IMG/VR virus record: IMGVR_UViG_3300005747_000263
Span: 1 to 64,000 of that record
Length of the DNA stretch: 64,000 nt
Direction: 5' to 3' (one strand)
Source of the DNA: a virus
Shown here piece by piece: positions 23,122-33,000 of this stretch (its first letter is position 1; every line of letters begins with the position of its first letter). The position numbers and the translations under genes were made by a program. Below the pieces are notes generated by a model that was given only the letters and a program-made list of their open reading frames with translations, did no database searches and was not told where the DNA came from.

Positions 23122-24345
23122 ATGGCTAAAGATGATTTAGGACAGGCGAAAGGTAAGGTATCTTTTGCCGCAAATGCCTTCTCTGGTGGACAGCGAACAG
23201 GCATCGCCGTTGAGCCTATTGGCGACCTCGACCAGTTTTTGAAACTGTACGTCACCACTAAGCAAATCCAGAAACTCATTGACTTCAAAACGAATTACAT
23301 CGTCAAGGACGGGTACTTCATTAGTAGTCGAGACGAGGAAGGTAAGGCAAAGGCTGAAGAGTTCTTCAACACCCTGCCAATCCTAGATATCATTCGTAGC
23401 TGGTCTAAATTCTCAATGGTATATGGCGCCGGGTACTTGGAGTATACGGGGAACAATCTAGTCCCCCGTGACTCCCGTGCCATTGTCCCATATATCGATG
23501 AAGAGGGTAATGGAGAAATTCTCCAGTACGTTCAAGAACTCGGTAATAACGAATCGGAATACCCCGAGTTTGACCCAGAAGACATGCTTGTTCTTCTAAA
23601 CAATCCAATCGACCATATTCGCGGCTTAAGTGAATTACTCGGTATCGAAGAGATTACTAATCTCGACTACCAAGCCATGGAAGATATCAGTGCTACCCTG
23701 AATAGGTCGGCGTATAACCGCACTATTTACAAGGTTGGCACACACGAACGCCCCGTTAGCTTAGAAAGCGATACGTTTATTAACACGCGAGACGCTATCG
23801 AGGGACTTCGCCCCGGTGAAGACTTAGTTGTCAACAGCGATGTTGAAGCTAAACCTCTCGACAATGCGCGTGTAGGAATGGATTACAAGGCATACATGGA
23901 CCTCATTAATGAGCGCATGTGCATGTTCCTTGGCGTCCCCTTCGACGTATTCTTCGGTAGTGGTAGTGGAGATACCATTACTCAGCGTCGATTACTTTTC
24001 GAGGAGGCAGAAATCATGCCTCGTCGAAGACAACTCGAAGACTTAATCAATCGGGAGTTAATCCCACGCATTGTTACTGTCAACCCTGAAGAACCAGTTG
24101 AGTTTAAATTCGGAGACATTAACATTGAAATGGCATTCATCCAGTCCAAGAGAGACTTGGTTGAACTCCAAACCGGCTCTAAGACTGCGGACGAACACCG
24201 CATCGAAAAAGGTCGAGACCCCCTCGGTGATGCAGCCGTACCGGGCAACACTAATCAACAAATTCCAATCTCTTCAAGAGATGAAACCGCAACCAGCACT
24301 ATTGGTGGAAACCTAACTGGTCAACGTGATTCCCCTGAACAGTAA
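23122..24345 (+). CDS. portal protein
   Basis: The dodecameric portal is the DNA gateway of the head. Evidence is position between terminase and capsid genes, length of 407 aa, the helical wing-like region with LINERMCMFLGVPFDVFFG near 260-278, then TQRRLLFEEAEIMPRRRQLEDLIN near 288-311, as in many portals. The C-terminal tail is Thr/Ser-rich and disordered. A TGAGG site lies before the ATG. Confidence 0.85.
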   Translation: MAKDDLGQAKGKVSFAANAFSGGQRTGIAVEPIGDLDQFLKLYVTTKQIQKLIDFKTNYIVKDGYFISSRDEEGKAKAEEFFNTLPILDIIRSWSKFSMVYGAGYLEYTGNNLVPRDSRAIVPYIDEEGNGEILQYVQELGNNESEYPEFDPEDMLVLLNNPIDHIRGLSELLGIEEITNLDYQAMEDISATLNRSAYNRTIYKVGTHERPVSLESDTFINTRDAIEGLRPGEDLVVNSDVEAKPLDNARVGMDYKAYMDLINERMCMFLGVPFDVFFGSGSGDTITQRRLLFEEAEIMPRRRQLEDLINRELIPRIVTVNPEEPVEFKFGDINIEMAFIQSKRDLVELQTGSKTADEHRIEKGRDPLGDAAVPGNTNQQIPISSRDETATSTIGGNLTGQRDSPEQ

Positions 24346-24354
24346 GGAGACAAT

Positions 24355-25596
24355 ATGACAGAACATACAATTAACCCTGTTGTTGAGACCGTATTAGCTA
24401 CGCTTCGGAAGGGCAATAAGAATGCCAGCGAGGAAGACTTAGTGTCTCTTGCTGAAATTATTATGGCTGACGCCGAAGGGCGACATCAAGAAGTAGCTGG
24501 CTTCTATAACAAACCCAGCAAAACTCTCTCTAGTAAAGACTTCGGTGAAATGATTACCGATGGCGGAGAGATTATTAACATTCCAGAGAAAAAGCTCAAG
24601 TGGAAGGTTGCCGACACAGATACTATTTTTCTGCCTAATTCCAACGGCGACGCTGAAGCTTTTGCTTTCGACCCCTTAACCCTTGAAAAGTTAGGGGCGA
24701 AACTAGAAGGTATCCCCGTAGTGATTGGCGGTGAGGGACATGATTCCGAACTACCAATGGCTGCATTTACCGGCGACTACGAAGTTGTCGAAGAAACAAC
24801 CGATACCGGTAAAAAGATTAAGGTGCTCTATCAGTGGTCCAAGCTTCGCTCTGACGAAGACAGTCCTATTGATTTTGAATCCTTAGTAAAAAATCCTGTA
24901 TGGGATATTAACGGGGGCGAGCATTCATTGAATGGTTCTCTTCGTTTTACTTCAAGAGACATTCCGTATTACTACGGCGATGGTTCTAAGGTTAATTACA
25001 TGACGAGCCCAGTGCCAATCCATTATGCAGGAGTTGATTCTCCTGTTATTAGGGGTGCCGGTTTAGTCGAAAAGAATTTTGGTGAAATTATGACTAAAGA
25101 AGTTGAAACACCCGAAGCTAAGGCTCCGGTAGTCGATGCTCCCGATGTTACTGCACAAGTGAAGGAAATGCTGGCCGAAAAGCTTGGCGCCCTCGATATC
25201 GCCGCCCTCGTTAAAGAAGGCGCCGTTGCCGAGATTACGGCCCAAGTCGTTAAGGCTGTCGCAAATCCCGAAGTTATTGCTCGCTCCGAGTATGAAGCAG
25301 TTCTCAAGGAACGCGACGAATTAATTGAAGCTAGAGAGACTGCCGAACTTGACGGTCTTCGCAACGAGATTGTTGACAAATCCCTTGGTGCAGATGCATC
25401 CGAGGAAGATGTCGCAGCTTTCGTTGAAGACATTAAGAGTTTCGGTAAGACTGAACTCCAAGGCATTCTTCGCGGCCTAACTCTGGCCGCCGAGAAAACT
25501 GCAGACGCCCCCGCCGAAAAGAAAAACTTCGGCAAGGGCAAGGTGGATACCGCTAACCCTGAAAAGAAGCGTAAGTTCCCCCAAATCCAAATCTAA
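24355..25596 (+). CDS. scaffold-like protein, possibly with protease domain
   Basis: Residues 1-220 form a compact domain with KLEGIPVVIGGEGHDSELP and DINGGEHSLNGSLRF; this place is usually taken by a prohead protease, but I cannot name a catalytic set. Residues 225-400 are Ala/Glu/Lys-rich helices with coiled-coil character (VKEMLAEKLGALDIAALVKE), typical of capsid scaffolds. A basic tail (EKKRKFPQIQI) may bind the coat. Likely a scaffold or a scaffold-protease fusion. Confidence 0.7.
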   Translation: MTEHTINPVVETVLATLRKGNKNASEEDLVSLAEIIMADAEGRHQEVAGFYNKPSKTLSSKDFGEMITDGGEIINIPEKKLKWKVADTDTIFLPNSNGDAEAFAFDPLTLEKLGAKLEGIPVVIGGEGHDSELPMAAFTGDYEVVEETTDTGKKIKVLYQWSKLRSDEDSPIDFESLVKNPVWDINGGEHSLNGSLRFTSRDIPYYYGDGSKVNYMTSPVPIHYAGVDSPVIRGAGLVEKNFGEIMTKEVETPEAKAPVVDAPDVTAQVKEMLAEKLGALDIAALVKEGAVAEITAQVVKAVANPEVIARSEYEAVLKERDELIEARETAELDGLRNEIVDKSLGADASEEDVAAFVEDIKSFGKTELQGILRGLTLAAEKTADAPAEKKNFGKGKVDTANPEKKRKFPQIQI

Positions 25597-25608
25597 AGGT
25601 GAATAAAT

Positions 25609-25992
25609 ATGGTTAGAACAAATGGACCCATTCTCCAAAACGGCGACATCGCGGGAACCGCTGGCGAAGCACTCGATGCTTACGACCACGTTTCCTACGA
25701 AGCTGTTACGGGAGACATTGTTAAAGCAACTGCTGGCTCTGTCGCTATCGGCTACGTCGATAAGGCTTACGCTGACGGTGAAGAAGAAGTTAGCGTTCTC
25801 CGCTTCCAAGACCGCAAGCGCCCCGCTGTTGCCGGTGCCACCAACGTTGGTGTCATCGCTATCGGTGCCCCTGTCGCAGTTGACGCTGACGGCAAGGCTC
25901 GCGTCGGTGTTGTTGGAACTGATTACCTCGTCGGTGTTGCTGCTACGGCTTCCGCTGCAGAAGGCGACGAACTCGAAGTTGAGGCTCTCTGA
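25609..25992 (+). CDS. head decoration (cement) protein
   Basis: A 127-residue Ala/Gly/Val-rich beta protein: QNGDIAGTAGEALDAYDHV, then repeated strand blocks AIGYVDKAYADGE and GVIAIGAPVAVDADGKARVG. This is the pattern of the DUF2190-type capsid cement proteins found just before major capsid genes. A GGTG site precedes the ATG. It probably trimerises on the capsid surface. Confidence 0.8.
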   Translation: MVRTNGPILQNGDIAGTAGEALDAYDHVSYEAVTGDIVKATAGSVAIGYVDKAYADGEEEVSVLRFQDRKRPAVAGATNVGVIAIGAPVAVDADGKARVGVVGTDYLVGVAATASAAEGDELEVEAL

Positions 25993-26002
25993 GGCGATTT
26001 AA

Positions 26003-26959
26003 ATGGTTAAAGGTATGCACACAGAAGCAGATTACGATGAATTCCTTCAAGAAGTCATTGCCCCTGCTGTAGAAGATTTCAAAATTACGAACGCCGATGC
26101 TCTCATCGGCCTCATGACTTTCCGTCACCCCATCACTCCCGGTCGCGATGGCTTTAAGATTCCGGTCTTGAAGCGCGGCGATGACGTTGTTCAACGTCTC
26201 GGCGAGTTTGGTCGTGCCGCGTACATGAAGAGTGACCGCGATGAACTCGAATTCGCCGCTGAACGCTACGGTATTTCCGTCGCATTCACCGAAGATGCCC
26301 TAGCTCGCGCTCTCGATGAAGGCGTTGTGGACCCCATCCAGAACGAACTCCGCCATGCTCGTCTCTTAATGAGCGACAAGTACGGCGCAACCATCAAAAC
26401 CCCCGTCATTTCTGGCTGGGGTGACGCCGAGGATGCTCCCAAGTACGCCGACCGCACGTTTGCCAACCACAGCCACCTGATTAACGACGGTGGCACTGGT
26501 GACGGTGACCTGCAAGGCGATGCCCAGCATTTCCCTGAGAATGCCGCCAACACTGACGAAGTTCTTCGTCTCTCCACGATTCGTGGAGCCAAGAGCCACG
26601 TTAGCGAACACGGCCAAGCCCCTGACACCATGATTGTCAGCGACTTCGGTCTCAACGACATTCTTACCCTGCTCGAAACCCAAGGTGTCGGTAGCCCACT
26701 GCTCCCTGCCACCATTGAGGGCAGTGTCGGTCGTCTCTACGGTATGAACATTTTCGTCACTCCCTGGATGAATGACAACACGTTCGTTATCGTTGACAGT
26801 CGTCAAAAACCCATTGTGTTCGGTGAACGCGAGTCCCTAGAACTCCGCACGGAACGCAACCTGCTTGAGCGCAAGTGGGATGGTCAAATGATGGCTGCGT
26901 GGGTGTTCGGTATGGTCCACAAGTGGGCCGGTATCGCTGTCACCTACGACTCTCCGTAA
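26003..26959 (+). CDS. major capsid protein (HK97 fold)
   Basis: 318 aa. The arrangement fits an HK97-fold shell protein: an N-terminal helix, an E-loop region around PVLKRGDDVVQRLGEFGRAA, a spine-helix region and a P-domain ending LERKWDGQMMAAWVFGMVHK. GLNDILTLLE and GMNIFVTPWM resemble A-domain strands. No long N-terminal delta domain, so the separate scaffold gene would do that job. A possible terminator follows directly, as is common after highly expressed capsid genes. Confidence 0.88.
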   Translation: MVKGMHTEADYDEFLQEVIAPAVEDFKITNADALIGLMTFRHPITPGRDGFKIPVLKRGDDVVQRLGEFGRAAYMKSDRDELEFAAERYGISVAFTEDALARALDEGVVDPIQNELRHARLLMSDKYGATIKTPVISGWGDAEDAPKYADRTFANHSHLINDGGTGDGDLQGDAQHFPENAANTDEVLRLSTIRGAKSHVSEHGQAPDTMIVSDFGLNDILTLLETQGVGSPLLPATIEGSVGRLYGMNIFVTPWMNDNTFVIVDSRQKPIVFGERESLELRTERNLLERKWDGQMMAAWVFGMVHKWAGIAVTYDSP

Positions 26960-26970
26960 GACTAAAAAAT

Positions 26971-27010
26971 TAGGAGCTTAAAACACTCCTTTTCCTTTTC
27001 CCTTTCTCCC
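26971..27010 (+). terminator. probable terminator after the capsid gene
   Basis: AGGAG (26972-26976) and CTCCT (26986-26990) form a short stem, followed by a pyrimidine-rich tract TTTTCCTTTTCCC. The stem is weak, so it may only attenuate transcription. Confidence 0.45.
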
Positions 27011-27043
27011 TTTTTATACCCCTTACGTTGAGAGTGACTTAGC

Positions 27044-27478
27044 ATGGCTTACGACTTTGATACCGATATCATTAATTTCACGCGCTACGATGACGTAGAC
27101 GCACCAATTCTTGCTTGGGCTATTAGGTTAGCTAAGACTATTTATATCTGCGGTAATCCTGCGGATTACGACGAAGACGAAAGTGATGTCGATAATATCC
27201 TCGTCGCCATGTTGGCGAGCGGTTTTATTACGATGTATGCGAACGGTGTTTCCGTTGCAGTTGATTTCTCTCTTGACGAATTAAGCGTCAAGGAGGATGC
27301 CGGTGTTTCTCCCGAAGGTAAATTCTTCGATATGTTTTATCACTGGCTTAACATGTATAAGCGTCGTGGTTGCGCATTACAATATGCAGATGCTACAAGT
27401 TTACTTGCTGTTACTGCTTTCGTCCCAGTTGATTTCGTGAATGACATTATTGCTGTACCGGTTAACGGAGACCAGTAG
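27044..27478 (+). CDS. head-tail connector-like protein, 144 aa
   Basis: Acidic protein beginning MAYDFDTDIINFTRY, helical in the middle with a NADYDEDES-like loop and FDMFYHWLNMYKRRG near 105-119. Size and the position right after the capsid gene fit a head completion or adaptor protein. No decisive motif. Confidence 0.6.
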   Translation: MAYDFDTDIINFTRYDDVDAPILAWAIRLAKTIYICGNPADYDEDESDVDNILVAMLASGFITMYANGVSVAVDFSLDELSVKEDAGVSPEGKFFDMFYHWLNMYKRRGCALQYADATSLLAVTAFVPVDFVNDIIAVPVNGDQ

Positions 27479-27480
27479 TC

Positions 27481-27861
27481 ATGAGTGAGATTGAGTCTCG
27501 TTTGAGAGAATTAGATAATCGTATTAGTCTATACCAAGGGGACTTGACTTCTTTGAAAGCTACAGTTAGTCATATTGAAGGTAAAGCCGAAGCTATTAAG
27601 GACGACCACCAGAAGCATCTTATTGAGGCCATGGAAGACCGTACTAGAATGCGCGAACACATTCATGATTCGAGAGACCATGAATTAGATGTGCATAAAA
27701 TTTTACATGGTAACGGTAAGCCGGGTCTAATGAGAGATGTTGAAACTAATAAGAATAATATTGATAAGTTATTCTTCCAGATGAAAGTTTCTCACGGAAT
27801 GCTTTTTGGTAATTTACTAGCTCTTACGGTTCTATTGATGAAATCATTTGGTGTACTATAG
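27481..27861 (+). CDS. coiled-coil protein with C-terminal membrane helix, 126 aa
   Basis: Residues 1-95 are heptad-like (ESRLRELDNRISLYQGDLTS...), then MLFGNLLALTVLLMKSFGVL is a membrane anchor at the very end. It is followed at once by a two-helix membrane gene, so the two may form a holin or antiholin-like pair or a membrane-tethered factor. Its place inside the head-tail cluster is unusual for lysis genes. Confidence 0.65.
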   Translation: MSEIESRLRELDNRISLYQGDLTSLKATVSHIEGKAEAIKDDHQKHLIEAMEDRTRMREHIHDSRDHELDVHKILHGNGKPGLMRDVETNKNNIDKLFFQMKVSHGMLFGNLLALTVLLMKSFGVL

Positions 27862-28062
27862 ATGGCGTTAATCACTAATTTAACGTGGAAGAAATTAATT
27901 TTCGTTGTTCTATTAGTGTGTCCCATGATTTTTGCTTTAATTGCGTATCCATTCTTTTACGTCGAAGCATTGCAACCTGCTATTAGTATTCTTAGTGGAT
28001 TGTTAGGCTTTACTATGCGGGAGTTGTTCGAGACGGCTAAAGACGGCAAGGGGGAGCTTTAG
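27862..28062 (+). CDS. two-pass membrane protein, holin-like, 66 aa
   Basis: Two hydrophobic helices (LIFVVLLVCPMIFALIAYPF and AISILSGLLGFTM) and a charged cytosolic end (FETAKDGKGEL). Length and layout match small class II holins. It starts on the base after the previous stop. No endolysin lies nearby, so the holin role is inference. Confidence 0.65.
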   Translation: MALITNLTWKKLIFVVLLVCPMIFALIAYPFFYVEALQPAISILSGLLGFTMRELFETAKDGKGEL

Positions 28063-29853
28063 ATGGGTGTTGACCACTTTGAGACTAATGAAGTCCATGT
28101 TTTAGATACTACTTCTACGAGGGTTAATCCTGCCACGGAGGAGACTCTTCAGGCGGTAGTGGATGCTGTTGATGGTTTAGAACTTAGTGCTGACACCATT
28201 AATATCAACTTAGAGGACCTTGAGACTCTAGTCGCCGCCACAAATGCCGCCATAGCCTCCCTGGAGGCCGCTAACGACCTTTCTGGCGACGATGTGGTGT
28301 CTGCTATCCAAACGGCACAAAGTGCCTTAGAAGCCGCCCTAGGGGCCCTACAAGCCAGTAACGAGACACATTCCGACGAGGAGCAAGCGGCTATTGCTTC
28401 TTTGGAAGCCGCAGTGGCCGCGTTCCACACTGCCTTCGATGTGCGGGACCTCGCCACGGAGACTACCCTCGCCGACCTCCTCGCATCCACGGGTGATGAA
28501 ACCGATGCCGAAGCAACGGCTGACGGTTCAGTCATCGCTATCCTGAAGCGCATTCGAACGCGCCTCGACCAATCCATCACGGACTTCAACGCGGAAGACT
28601 TCGCGTCGGAGACCACTCTCGGCGCATTCAAAGCTGCAAACAATGCAGACATTCAGGCCCTCATTGCGGCCAACGACATTTCAGGTGACGATATCGTCAC
28701 TGCCATCCAAGCCCTCGAAGCGGCCAGCGATGCCTCGGGCGATGACATTGTCACGGCAATCAATGACTGTTGTGTCACCATCGAAGCAAGCCTCACTGCA
28801 ATCGAGGCAAGCGTTGACGCATTCAAGGCCGCCTTTGATGCCCGTGACTTGGCAACTGAAACAACGTTGGCGGATGCACGTGATAACATTGAGGACATTC
28901 GTGCCCGGTGGGTGGGTGGCTACAGCACTTCGGTTGGTGATGGTCACAGTGGAGGCGGCGCTCTTCGAACTGAGGGGCACAACTACGGCTACAACGGCGC
29001 CGACTGGGACCGTTTGCGCTCAAGCATTGCGAACGGCCTTGAAGTGGATGCCACCATTCTTCGTAGCGCCCCAACGATTGAGAGTGGGTTGAGTGATGTC
29101 GAAACCTCTGTCGATGAACTCAAGGCCCAGAATCTCACCAAGCACGACTCCATCATCTCGGAGTTGCAGGACGTTGAAGCCGACATTGAGGCATTCAAGG
29201 CGGAGGCTCACGCCGATTCGCTTGACACGCAAGCCGCAGTGGACGAACTTAAGGCAGTCAACCAAGCCGAATTCGACGCAACACAAACCCTGCTCCAGAC
29301 GGAGTTCGATGAGACTCAAGCTGCAATTGTAGCAGCCTCTGCTCAGAACGGTTTGGACCTCCAAGATGTGGAGGATGCCGTTGATGAATTGAAGGCTGTG
29401 AATCAGGCAGAGTTTGATGCAACCCAGGCTCTACTGCAAGCAGAGTTCGATGCCACTCAAACCCTTCTACAAACTGAGTTTGACGAAACCCAGACTGCCA
29501 TCTCTAACGCTTCCGCTCAAAACAGCGCCGACCTCCAATCCATCGAGGACAATCAGACGGATGGCTCGCAAATAACTCAAGTCATCCTCCCTACACTTGA
29601 AGAAGCAATGAAGGTCAAGTTGGACTTGACGTACAAGTGGAAGAGTGCCAAGACTATTGTTGGTACAACTAAGACAACTTACACGGCTTCCGCGCCGGTT
29701 GGGACCGCAACGAGTGCCGCGTTGTGGGTAGTGGTTCGTATCATTGAAGACCTCGCCACAGGTGACTCCCAGATTGAAGGTCGCGCTAACATTGCTTATG
29801 ATAATCGCGCCGACCCCACGATTGACGGTGAAGCGGCATGGGAGGCATTGTAG
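28063..29853 (+). CDS. long repetitive coiled-coil fibre protein, 596 aa
   Basis: Nearly the whole protein is Ala/Glu/Asp/Thr helical repeats. ATETTLADL-like units recur near 148, 185 and 265, and a longer repeat VDELKAVNQAEFDATQ occurs near 395 and 446. The last 80 residues form a beta-like cap (TYKWKSAKTIVGTTKTTYTA). This fits a trimeric or filamentous tail or head fibre. It is far more GC-rich than the genes at 22-28 kb and lies between head and tail-completion genes, an unusual place. Confidence 0.7.
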   Translation: MGVDHFETNEVHVLDTTSTRVNPATEETLQAVVDAVDGLELSADTININLEDLETLVAATNAAIASLEAANDLSGDDVVSAIQTAQSALEAALGALQASNETHSDEEQAAIASLEAAVAAFHTAFDVRDLATETTLADLLASTGDETDAEATADGSVIAILKRIRTRLDQSITDFNAEDFASETTLGAFKAANNADIQALIAANDISGDDIVTAIQALEAASDASGDDIVTAINDCCVTIEASLTAIEASVDAFKAAFDARDLATETTLADARDNIEDIRARWVGGYSTSVGDGHSGGGALRTEGHNYGYNGADWDRLRSSIANGLEVDATILRSAPTIESGLSDVETSVDELKAQNLTKHDSIISELQDVEADIEAFKAEAHADSLDTQAAVDELKAVNQAEFDATQTLLQTEFDETQAAIVAASAQNGLDLQDVEDAVDELKAVNQAEFDATQALLQAEFDATQTLLQTEFDETQTAISNASAQNSADLQSIEDNQTDGSQITQVILPTLEEAMKVKLDLTYKWKSAKTIVGTTKTTYTASAPVGTATSAALWVVVRIIEDLATGDSQIEGRANIAYDNRADPTIDGEAAWEAL

Positions 29854-30008
29854 TGCCGCTCAAACTCGCCGCAGTCTGCGTGAATTGCTCCGATGGCGCA
29901 AGCCCACCCATGGCTTTCTCTAGCAATTTGGATGCAACCCAACACCTCACGGATAACCCATACCACATCATTGTCAGTCGCGCACTTATTCATGAGGAGG
30001 AAGAATAG
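29853..30008 (+). CDS. small GTG-start protein, 51 aa
   Basis: It starts with GTG overlapping the previous TAG, after a GGGAGG site. Reads MPLKLAAVCVNCSDGASPPM and ends RALIHEEEE just before the next ATG, to which it supplies a GGAGG site. It has a CVNC pair. Function unknown, perhaps a fibre accessory. Confidence 0.55.
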   Translation: MPLKLAAVCVNCSDGASPPMAFSSNLDATQHLTDNPYHIIVSRALIHEEEE

Positions 30009-33000
30009 ATGGCGAACTACAAGGGTGAAGCCTACTGCACTTCCACAAACCTGACAGGAGCGGTTCACTTCAAACTCACCACGGACTCGGGTGGCACTTT
30101 CAGCGGTACTCGTGCCGACCGAAGCACTTGGGAACTGAACGCAGGGGCATCCGTCACGCTCTACTTCTACCGTGGAACCACGGGGACTCTCCCTCCCGCT
30201 CTACCGGATGGTGACGGCGGGGACTTGGTGAGACTCCGAGTCTATCATGAAACGGGCACGGGCACGCTCGTCCGTGAATTATTCACGGGGACTTCACCAC
30301 CAGCGAACGGTACGTCATACACATTCTATGCAACCAGCAATGGTCTTATAGGTGGCTCCCCTCGAGCCGGTACCCTTCGGCTACGCATTGAAGCCATCCA
30401 ATCCGGTGAATTGCTGGACAACTACAACATCGACAGTGACACGCAAGACCAAGGTGTCCTTCGATGCAATCAAGTCACTCCAGACACCAAACTCGTCCAC
30501 GACGGCTACCCCAGCGGTTCCACTTACGCCATCGGTCCAGCCAGCACTGAGAGCGTCGGCATCACATTCACCCACGACCCACCCTTCGGCACTGGCGCGC
30601 ATCAAGACATGCGCATTGATGTCCTTGATGCGGGGGCGGTTCAATTCGCGGGAACCCAACAAGACTTGGTGGGTACATCATCCACGCTGTCTGTCCCCGT
30701 GAACACCGCGAACTTCGACGACACCAGTAAAGCATACGGCCTCCGAGTCACGCCCATTGGTGCGGCGCTACTGCAACCAACCAGTGAAGGCTCCATGCTG
30801 TGGTGTCGCTTCGGGTCAGGCACGGGTACGACGCAGAACGGCAACTCCGTTGAACGCGCAAGTGGTGTATTCAACGTTGACCCCCGCGTCACCGTCCCGT
30901 CCCCGACCCTGTCTAAGTCCCTCCACAACCGAGGCGACAGCACGACAATTGATTACAACGTCAGGAACGCTCGGAATGAAAACCTCACTCGCTCCCTGAA
31001 CTACGTCCTCAAGGACAGCGGTGGAACTACACGCAAGAGTGGCTCCGACAGCGGCGCGAACTACGACATTGACTACACCATTGGCTCCGCAGATGCGGCG
31101 GCCTTTGACTTTGTCGGCTCCCAATGGACGTTCGAGACGAGCAACTCTGAATTCACTACTGTCACCTCTAACGCCTACAGGGTCAGCCGCAAGGTGATGA
31201 TTGGTTCCGGTGTTGGCTCCAATAATCTTTCAATTAATACGAACTTCGAGGTATACAATCGCGGTGAGACCGTCACCTATGACTTCTACGTCAGCGCCGC
31301 CGATGGCACTGCCTACACGCGCACCGTTACCGCCGAAGTCCACAACACAGCACACGGCGTCGAGAACCAACGCAGTGAATCCAACGGCGACGGGCACTTC
31401 CAAGATTCCTATGTTGTTGCCAGCGGTGATACTGCGACGGGTGACCAAACGGGCTCATTAAAGCACATTGAGATTGACCCCAACGGCACGGGCGGTAACA
31501 GTGCCGACGCGTCTGCCGCAGAGTGGGGCGTAAGCACCCTTCGCGTCATTCACAGCACAGCAACACTTCCCAGTGGCAACCCCGCCAACGCAGACAACAC
31601 GGTGTCAATCGTTACCACGACGAGTGACGACGGTGGGGGTGGCGACCGTTCGCTACTGAATGTCCTTGAGACGGCACAGATTGACTACTACCTTTATGGG
31701 GTTCGAGGACAGGCGTGGCCCTTCAGTTTTAACAGTCGCATCATCGCAGCCGATGGCAGCACCGACTTTACGGATGTCCGCACTCCCAGTGGTGCTGGTC
31801 TCGTGTCCTACACGCGCACGATGGCGAACGGTGTTGAATCCGCATTCGACCTCGTTGGTGATGCCAAGCACATTCGCGCCGACAGCAGTGACTCTAACGA
31901 CACCGTGAACAGCGCCGATGCCGCCGCCGTATCAAGCAAGATTCTCATTGGCTCCGCCGCTGGCCTTGATGACGGGGACCTCGTCATTGAAGTCGGCTCC
32001 GTTGGCAGTGGCGACGATGCAACAATGAGTGGCGTCTACCCCACCGCCATCTTCAACCGTGACAGTGGCGAAGCAGACGTTGCCATCAGCACCTACCTAT
32101 CCTACGCCCGTCTCACCAAGTATGCCAATCAAACAGTGAGCAGTGCAGTCCACTCCGATGTTCACGGTGTGGAAGATTCGCAGACACCCACGACGGATGC
32201 CAACGGTCTGCTTGCTTACACTTACACCATTGCCAACACCGACAAGGCCACCGCGCACGTTGAGAAATCCACGGGTGGCTACAGTACCCTGCCGACTGGC
32301 TCGCCCAAACACCTCACCATCACGGACGGCGACAACACTACCATTGACAGCGACGAAGCGTGGGGTGTCACGAAGCACCTATGGGTGGATGTTCACGACG
32401 AGCGTGAGGAACCTCTCAATAGGGACACATGGAACCCCGCTGACCCCAGTGATGGCTCCGAGAACGCAGAGGAAGAACCGTTCCAATACGTTATTCTTGG
32501 TGATACTCTCAAGGTATGGGCTCATGTCATGTCGGTTCGCCTCGACCGCGAAATCGAGACATGGGATGGGGACACAGGCTCCTATCCAGCGAATCGCGCA
32601 GTGCGTCTCCGCACAATCAAACCCAGTGGTTCCGTCAACGCCACCATGCTCACGGACACGGGCATTGATGGCTGGACGAGTGGCGTGGACGAAGCCGAGA
32701 CCGGTGAACTCAATGGCGCCACAGACCCAATGGTTGTTGAGGAAACCTACGAGACATTCTCTAGCGGTACCGACCAAATCACATTGACTGGCGTGGATGC
32801 CGTGAAGGGCAACCGCTACATCATCTTCTCCAGCAACGGCTCCGCACCCGTAGACATCACGGGCATCACTGGCATGGGATTCACTTGGGTCCAAGTCGAT
32901 GCCCAAGAATCTACTAATAACAGTGGTCGCTTGGAGGCTTGGATTTCCGAAGGCGCATTCACTGGTGCTGAGAACATCGTCATCGACTACAGTGGCGTGT

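Noticed and set aside
28149-29364. Several long antisense frames in the fibre gene
   Set aside because: They are caused by the regular GC-rich repeats of the sense gene and carry no start signals.
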